NCBI GenBank assembly: GCA_045587385.1
Contig: JAZNCE010000019.1
Span: 1 to 19,209 of the forward strand
Length of the DNA: 19,209 nt
Direction: 5' to 3'
Source: SVQP01 sp045587385
Lineage (GTDB): Bacteria > Bacillota > Clostridia > Oscillospirales > CAG-272
Below the pieces are notes generated by a model. The model was not told where the DNA came from. It made no database searches and was given only the letters and a program-made list of their open reading frames with translations. Made by a program: the position numbers and the translations under genes. This document shows, piece after piece, positions 14,771 to 19,209 of the stretch; position 1 is the stretch's first letter, and each line of letters begins with the position of its first letter.

Positions 14771-14799
14771 ATTATAACACAAAAAGATGAATAAGTCAT
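14771..14799 (-). promoter_or_regulatory. Promoter of unit B cargo, lying in the constant block
   Basis: On the minus strand ATGACT (14794-14799), 17 bp, then TATAAT (14771-14776) with an extended TGT before it. Spacing and boxes equal those of unit A (13090-13118), while the spacer has largely diverged. Confidence 0.75.
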
Positions 14800-14835
14800 C
14801 CCTTTTCCGCAAGATCCTACAAAATTTTCCAAAGC

Positions 14836-14865
14836 AAACAACCACCGATTTCTCGATGGCTGTTT
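14836..14865. terminator. Hairpin between recombinase operon and cargo promoter
   Basis: A 13-bp stem with a TTTC loop (14836-14848/14853-14865), partly G-U paired in the minus-strand RNA and followed by TTTGCTTT. It lies 11 nt past the recombinase stop and would separate the recombinase transcript from the cargo transcript. Confidence 0.6.
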
Positions 14866-14876
14866 TGCAATAGCTG

Positions 14877-16514
14877 TCATTCACCTAATCGTTCCGTTGT
14901 TTCCAACCCGCCGATAAATATCACTTTGATTTCTTCTTTGGATTCGACGACCACGCATTCGATTATCTGTCTTATGATTCGGTCATCGTATTGCATCGGG
15001 TGATTCTTGAGTCCGTCGAGGATCGTATAAATATCGTCGAGTCGGGACTGCGCGTTCTCTCGCTTCTGCTTGGTGTCTGCGATCAGTGACAGTTGCTGTT
15101 GCAGATCGCTTTTTTCGTTCATGAGGTCTTTGGCTTTGTTTTCGTCGAAGGTATCCACCGAGTCGGAGGATATCGATTTCAGCATGGCTGCGAATTCCGC
15201 ATCGATCTCTGCGATTTGGATTTGGAGGGCGAGGCTTGTGTCCTCGCTTTCATCGGAGGTGAGTGCCATACCGATGTGGAGTTTTAAGGTGTTCAGTACG
15301 TCGGTGTTGATCTGCGCCGTTCTCATCACGGCTCTCATAATGGCTTCGTGAAGTACGCTTTCTTCTATGGTCGGGGATTCGTGACAGTATTTCTTGCCGA
15401 AGTCGAGTCGGCTGATGCATCGCCACACATATTTTTTCTTGCCCTTGACCGTCCATGTACATCGGCGGTATGGGGTTTTGCATTCTCCGCAGACGAGCAG
15501 TTCGGTCAGCGCGTATTTGCTTGAGTATTTGCCTTGCTCGGTCTTTGTGCCGACCTGCTTGACCTTTCGCTTGCCTGTCCGTCTTGCAAGTTCCTCTTGG
15601 ACTCTGCCGAACATGGCAGGCGGGATGATTGCGGGGTGATTGTTTTCCACGTAGTATTTCGGGCGTTCTCCGTTGTTGACTCTGACCTTCTTGGAGATGC
15701 AGTCGGTGATGTAGGTCTTATTGATGATCGCATCGCCCTTATATCTTTCGTTGGTGAGGATGGACTGTATGGTGGAGTATGTCCATTTGTCTTTTCCGCT
15801 TGGGGATTTGATTCCTTCTTCTTCAAGCAGCTTGATATTATTTCCGAAGCTGTCGCCACCAAGGAACTGTTCGTAGATAAAGCGGATTACCATTGCTTCT
15901 TCGGGAACGATTTCGGGTTGACCGTCCTCACCTCGTCTGTAGCCGAGGAAATTCTTATAGTGGAATGATACCTTACCTTCCTTGGCACTCTGCGCCTTGC
16001 CCCATCTGACATTGAGGCTGATGTTTTCGGATTCGCTCTGTGCGATTGAGCCGTAGATGGTAATGTAAAATTCCGCGCCGGGTTGTGTGCTGTGGATGCC
16101 TTGTTCCTCGAAGTACACGTCCACGCCGAGGTCTTTCAGCATTCGGGTGTATTTGAGGCAGTCGACGGTGTTTCGGGCGAAGCGGGAGATCGACTTGCAG
16201 ATGATCATATCCACCTTGCCTTGCTTGCAGAGCCGAATCATTTTGTTAAACTCATCGCGCTTTTTTACGCTTGTTCCCGTGATGCCCTTGTCGGCGTATA
16301 TTGCGACAAGTGTCCAATCGGGTTCTTTGTGGATTCGCTCTGTGTAGTAGTTGACTTGGTTTTCGTAGCTGCCCAGCTGCTCGTCTTGCTTGGTGGATAC
16401 GCGGCAGTAGGCGACCACTCGCAACTGTCTGTGTGCGGTTTTGATGCTTTCGCTGATATTAACCGTAGGCGGTATAACTCTGACCACTCTCGATGCTTGG
16501 GTAGTTTGCTCCAT
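14877..16514 (-). CDS. Large serine recombinase, third gene of the module
   Basis: 545 aa, complete. Resolvase domain at about residues 31-180: VAYCRVSTK with nucleophile Ser40, then SISRFARN with Arg111 and Arg114 in the active site. A recombinase domain (about 195-300, GYRRGEDGQPEIVPEE and ILTNERYKGDAI) follows. Then come a zinc ribbon (CGEC near 340, with C...C further on), a coiled-coil stretch and a C-terminal strand region. Such enzymes integrate and excise DNA at short att sites through a Ser-DNA link. AAAGGAG lies 7 nt before the ATG, and the start overlaps the preceding gene by 56 bp. Its 3' end and the DNA behind it are duplicated in broken form at 13109-13286. It is more GC-rich than the cargo genes. 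Confidence 0.92.
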   Translation of the reverse strand: MEQTTQASRVVRVIPPTVNISESIKTAHRQLRVVAYCRVSTKQDEQLGSYENQVNYYTERIHKEPDWTLVAIYADKGITGTSVKKRDEFNKMIRLCKQGKVDMIICKSISRFARNTVDCLKYTRMLKDLGVDVYFEEQGIHSTQPGAEFYITIYGSIAQSESENISLNVRWGKAQSAKEGKVSFHYKNFLGYRRGEDGQPEIVPEEAMVIRFIYEQFLGGDSFGNNIKLLEEEGIKSPSGKDKWTYSTIQSILTNERYKGDAIINKTYITDCISKKVRVNNGERPKYYVENNHPAIIPPAMFGRVQEELARRTGKRKVKQVGTKTEQGKYSSKYALTELLVCGECKTPYRRCTWTVKGKKKYVWRCISRLDFGKKYCHESPTIEESVLHEAIMRAVMRTAQINTDVLNTLKLHIGMALTSDESEDTSLALQIQIAEIDAEFAAMLKSISSDSVDTFDENKAKDLMNEKSDLQQQLSLIADTKQKRENAQSRLDDIYTILDGLKNHPMQYDDRIIRQIIECVVVESKEEIKVIFIGGLETTERLGE

Positions 16515-17373
16515 TGTATAACTCCTTTCCTATGATTTGATTGTTTGTGAGGATGAGGCTCACGCTTTGGTCTGTGTTGAGGATCACGGCGTTGACCGTT
16601 CTGCCGATCAGCTCTGCGTTGAAGGCTGTGAGAGGCTCGGCTTCGGTCAGCTCGGTGATGAGCTTTCGTGCGGTGTAGGGCGCGGGATCGATCTCCTTAT
16701 ATTTCTGTGAGATGCTTTGGAGCATCTTCGCTCGGAGGTCATCGCGCTTGATCTCGGTGCTGTCGAGCATTCTTGCGATCTCGTTGTTAAGGATGCGAAG
16801 CTCCATACTCGGCTCGGTCGCCTGCGGTGTCTGCATCCGTATGATGTGTGGGTTGGCAATGAGGCGGTTGACAAGCTCGGTGATGTCATCGAGCAGTTCG
16901 CCGTCCTCTTTGTCGAGGGAGAGTCTGCATACTTGACTCTCGCACACCCATCTTGTTTTGCATTTGCGCTTGCTTGCGTAGATGCGTTTCATTCTGCTTT
17001 GGCATACGGGACACATCACGGGGACGGTCAGTTGGTAGATAGTCGACTGCCTGTCTGTTTCTTTCTGTGTGTTCCGTGCGTTCTTGACGGCTTGGATGGC
17101 TTCGTAGGCTTCTTGTGATATGATCCGCTGATACGGTGCTTTGCCGAGGTAGCGTTCATCTTCGAGGATTCTCTTGAGCCGTGCCTTGTTCCATCCGAGG
17201 ATGCCAGGCATATATTCGATCTGTCTTTCGTTGAGTAGCTCTGCTATGGTCAACAGCGATTTGCCTGCGAGGTATGCCGTGCAGATATCGCTCACGACCG
17301 CCGATTCTTCGCTGTGGGCGGTGATGATGCCGTCCACGCAGCAGTAGCCGTATGGGAGGGTTCTGTTCTTCAT
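16459..17373 (-). CDS. Recombinase-like protein without catalytic domain, middle gene of the module
   Basis: 304 aa. It begins directly at the segment that follows the resolvase domain in full-length enzymes (LPYGYCCVDG; compare AYGYRMKDG in the first recombinase). It has the recombinase domain (about 1-100, with RLKRILEDERYLGKAPYQ), a zinc ribbon (CPVC at 121-124, further Cys at 138, 144 and 149), a helical coiled-coil part and a C-terminal tail. The resolvase domain with its Ser and Arg residues is absent, yet the frame is open and overlaps both neighbours (ATGA with the gene upstream, 56 bp downstream). It is thus a kept protein rather than a fragment. It probably binds DNA or the partner recombinases; directionality control is a possibility, not shown. 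Confidence 0.85.
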   Translation of the reverse strand: MKNRTLPYGYCCVDGIITAHSEESAVVSDICTAYLAGKSLLTIAELLNERQIEYMPGILGWNKARLKRILEDERYLGKAPYQRIISQEAYEAIQAVKNARNTQKETDRQSTIYQLTVPVMCPVCQSRMKRIYASKRKCKTRWVCESQVCRLSLDKEDGELLDDITELVNRLIANPHIIRMQTPQATEPSMELRILNNEIARMLDSTEIKRDDLRAKMLQSISQKYKEIDPAPYTARKLITELTEAEPLTAFNAELIGRTVNAVILNTDQSVSLILTNNQIIGKELYNGANYPSIESGQSYTAYG

Positions 17374-18926
17374 GCGGTCTTACACCGTCCTTTCTCGTTG
17401 ATTGGCTCGGTCAGCTCGATCCCGCCGATGAGCTTGAAGGTGATCTTTGTGCTATCGTCCACCGTGATGCTCTCGACGATCTGACCGAAGAGTTCTTCGT
17501 TGAATGTGCTTGTGGGGATGTACTCGCTCATGATCTCGTCAAGGCTTCGGAGATCGTCGAGCAGCTCGTCATCCTCGTCCTCGGAGAGCTTCTTTCTCCG
17601 TTCTATGCGTAGCTCGGTGATCTTGTTGCCGATCTCTGCCGTTTGTGTGGAGTAGTCGGTAGCGTTCAGCACTCCGCTTGTATGGAGTCTTGCGATGACG
17701 AGGTTTCTCGCGCCGAGGTCGGCAAGCTCCTTGTCGATCTCTCGGATTCGCTCTTGGCTCTTGCTCGTCTTGCTCTGCAGAAGCTCGATCTGTCCGATCA
17801 GCGTTCCGAGGAGGTATTTGCGGTTGTCTGCGAGTTTGTCTGCCATACTCATAAAAGCATCGTAGACCATGTCCTCTCGGACTCGTCTGCTTTGGCATTG
17901 GCTTGCTCCTGAAGCTCGTCCGTTGCATATCCAGTATGTGACTCCGTCGATGATTTGACGGCGGAATCTCATTCCGCATTCGGGGCATACCATAATGCCT
18001 GTCAGAGGGAAACGCTTGCGTTGCCTATCAAACGAACCTTTGCTTTTCAGTAGTGCTTGAGCGGTTTCGAACATTTCTCGGCTGATGATTGGCGGGTTGC
18101 TGTTTTCCACATAGTATTGTGCCTTTTTACCATCATTTCGCATGGTTCTGTGAGGCAGGGTTTCTGTTCGGTATTTCTTTTGCAGAAGCGCATCTCCCAT
18201 ATATCTTTCGTTTGTAAGGATATACAGGAGGCTCTTGCTATACCATCTTGATTGACCGTTTCTTCGGGGGATTCCGTCCTTGTTGAGTATGGCGGTGATG
18301 GCTTGTGCGCCATAGCCTCTGAGGTAGAGGGCGAATATTCTTCGCACCACCTCGGCTTCTTCCTCGTTGATTTCGAGCTTGCCGTCTTTCATCCTATATC
18401 CGTATGCGGGATATGTTCCAACGTATTCGCCCGTCTGCATCCGCTTTTGGATGCTCCAACGAACATTCCCCGATATGGTTTCGCTCTCTTGTTGAGCTGC
18501 CATACCGGGGAATGTAACGATCATTTCCATATTCAATTTGTCGGTGTCGATGCCTTGTTCCTCGAAATACACGCTGACTCCGAGGTCTGTCAGCATACGC
18601 AGAGTTACGAGCAGTTCTTCCGTGTTTCTCGCAAATCGGGATACCGACTTGACGATGATGCGGTCGATGAGACCTTTCTTACAGTCACGGATCAGTCGGT
18701 TCAGCTCATCGCGCTTTTTCATCTCGGTTCCCGTGATACCCTCGTCGGCATAGATGTCGACAAGCTCGTATTCGGGATGCTTCTTGGTGTAGTCGCTGTA
18801 GTACCGAATCTGCGCGGCGAAGGAATGGAGCTGATCGGTGGAATCACTTGATACTCTGCAATAGGCTGCCAATCTGATTTTGGTGGCTATCTGTTGTTTC
18901 ACGGTTGTGATTTCCGTAATCTTCAT
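17370..18926 (-). CDS. Large serine recombinase, first gene of the module
   Basis: 518 aa from the ATG at 18926, chosen because AGGAG lies 6-7 nt before it; an open frame extends 19 codons upstream without such a site. Resolvase domain: LAAYCRVSSDSTDQ with nucleophile Ser26, then SVSRFARN. The recombinase domain follows (YPAYGYRMKDGKLEINEEEA, ILTNERYMGDALLQKKY), then a zinc ribbon (CPECGMRFRR with later C...C), a long coiled coil and a C-terminal IGGIELTEPIN strand. It is a full-length relative of the gene at 14877, but clearly diverged from it. It is the first of three overlapping recombinase genes, which probably act as a set. Confidence 0.92.
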   Translation of the reverse strand: MKITEITTVKQQIATKIRLAAYCRVSSDSTDQLHSFAAQIRYYSDYTKKHPEYELVDIYADEGITGTEMKKRDELNRLIRDCKKGLIDRIIVKSVSRFARNTEELLVTLRMLTDLGVSVYFEEQGIDTDKLNMEMIVTFPGMAAQQESETISGNVRWSIQKRMQTGEYVGTYPAYGYRMKDGKLEINEEEAEVVRRIFALYLRGYGAQAITAILNKDGIPRRNGQSRWYSKSLLYILTNERYMGDALLQKKYRTETLPHRTMRNDGKKAQYYVENSNPPIISREMFETAQALLKSKGSFDRQRKRFPLTGIMVCPECGMRFRRQIIDGVTYWICNGRASGASQCQSRRVREDMVYDAFMSMADKLADNRKYLLGTLIGQIELLQSKTSKSQERIREIDKELADLGARNLVIARLHTSGVLNATDYSTQTAEIGNKITELRIERRKKLSEDEDDELLDDLRSLDEIMSEYIPTSTFNEELFGQIVESITVDDSTKITFKLIGGIELTEPINEKGRCKTA

Positions 18927-18941
18927 CTTGTTCTCCTTTCC

Positions 18942-18978
18942 GCAGGTTTGACCTGCTGTGTTGTTTGCCGTTTGGCAA
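18942..18978. promoter_or_regulatory. Two inverted repeats before the recombinase operon
   Basis: GCAGGT-TTG-ACCTGC (18942-18956) and TTGCC-GTTT-GGCAA (18965-18978) lie 16-52 bp upstream of the first recombinase start, the first one directly beside its Shine-Dalgarno. They may be an operator, a leader hairpin that limits translation, or recombinase binding sites. Confidence 0.4.
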
Positions 18979-19036
18979 CACAAACACTACCACGAGAGTT
19001 CGGAACAGTCCAGCGACTATCCGCAGAATTTGCTTT

Positions 19037-19189
19037 TCAGACACATATTTTTTCTGCGTCGTAGTGAGCTGCGCTGATGCGAACGATCTTCTTATATTCC
19101 TCTTTGGTAATGAGTTGCATTTCAAGCAGCATTTTCAGTAGTCCTACGCTGTAAGCGAAGGAAGCATTATTTCTATCAGTGGTATTCAT
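19037..19189 (-). CDS. Small SHOCT-like protein upstream of the recombinases
   Basis: 50-aa frame beginning MNTTDRNNASFAYSVG. The core LLKMLLEMQLITKEEYKKIV (residues 18-37) has the SHOCT pattern of a short amphipathic helix, a turn, then ITKEEY and a second helix. AGGAGGT lies 5-6 nt before the ATG, a very strong site. SHOCT-type small proteins are often found beside clostridial serine recombinases. It reads in the same direction as the recombinase operon, 110 bp before it. It may be a small accessory or regulatory factor; no DNA-binding motif beyond this is visible. The window ends 20 bp upstream of its start. Confidence 0.7.
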   Translation of the reverse strand: MNTTDRNNASFAYSVGLLKMLLEMQLITKEEYKKIVRISAAHYDAEKICV

Positions 19190-19209
19190 TTCGTACCTCC
19201 TACATCTGA

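Noticed and set aside
16459..17373. Middle recombinase gene as a decayed fragment
   Set aside because: The frame is fully open, overlaps both neighbours as in an operon and keeps its zinc-ribbon Cys residues, so it was kept as a real gene.
14877..18983. Conjugative element or prophage core
   Set aside because: No relaxase, type IV secretion, phage structural or replication gene is in the window; only recombinases and cargo are seen. Such genes could lie beyond 19209.

Overview
The window looks like a low-to-mid-GC Firmicute, most likely a gut clostridium of the Oscillospiraceae/Ruminococcaceae kind. The reasons are Shine-Dalgarno sites of the AGGAGG type before most genes, sigma-A promoters such as TTGACA-N17-TAAAAT, clostridial protein families (ECF sigma/anti-sigma pair, InlB-type B-repeat plus DUF6273 protein, tandem large serine recombinases) and arrays of short hairpin repeats between genes. 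This is inference from style; no marker gene fixes the species.

Chromosomal part (1-7930). tcdA (minus) is followed by a 570-bp gene-free stretch filled with hairpin repeats. Next is a divergent ECF regulon: a sigma factor with its membrane anti-sigma factor on the minus strand, and a membrane B-repeat/DUF6273 protein with a lipoprotein on the plus strand. The two operons face away from each other across two near-identical ECF-type promoters. A strong terminator and a convergent MATE transporter follow, then a second repeat-rich gap.

Mobile part (7933-19189). Everything here reads on the minus strand. Two units appear to be stacked. Unit A (about 7.93-13.5 kb) carries a five-gene AT-rich cargo: protein kinase, DUF7019-like protein, thioredoxin-like/coiled-coil protein, single-pass membrane protein and TIR-GAF protein. 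Unit B (about 13.5 kb to the right edge) carries one cargo gene, a TIR-like protein with four membrane segments and a TRADD-N-associated membrane domain. Behind it sit three overlapping serine-recombinase genes and a 50-aa SHOCT-like gene. Both cargos end at nearly the same 25-bp sequence (7933-7957 and 13499-13523). Both begin at the same constant block: the recombinase 3' end, a terminator hairpin, and a promoter pointing into the cargo (13090-13286 and 14771-14966). In unit A only a broken 91-bp tail of the recombinase is left.

The simplest reading is a recombinase-borne cassette with one insulated cargo slot, filled with different immune-type cargo in two stacked copies. The families present (kinase, two TIR proteins, small membrane protein, GAF sensor) are typical of anti-phage or biological-conflict systems. 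That function is inferred from family and context, not shown by the sequence.
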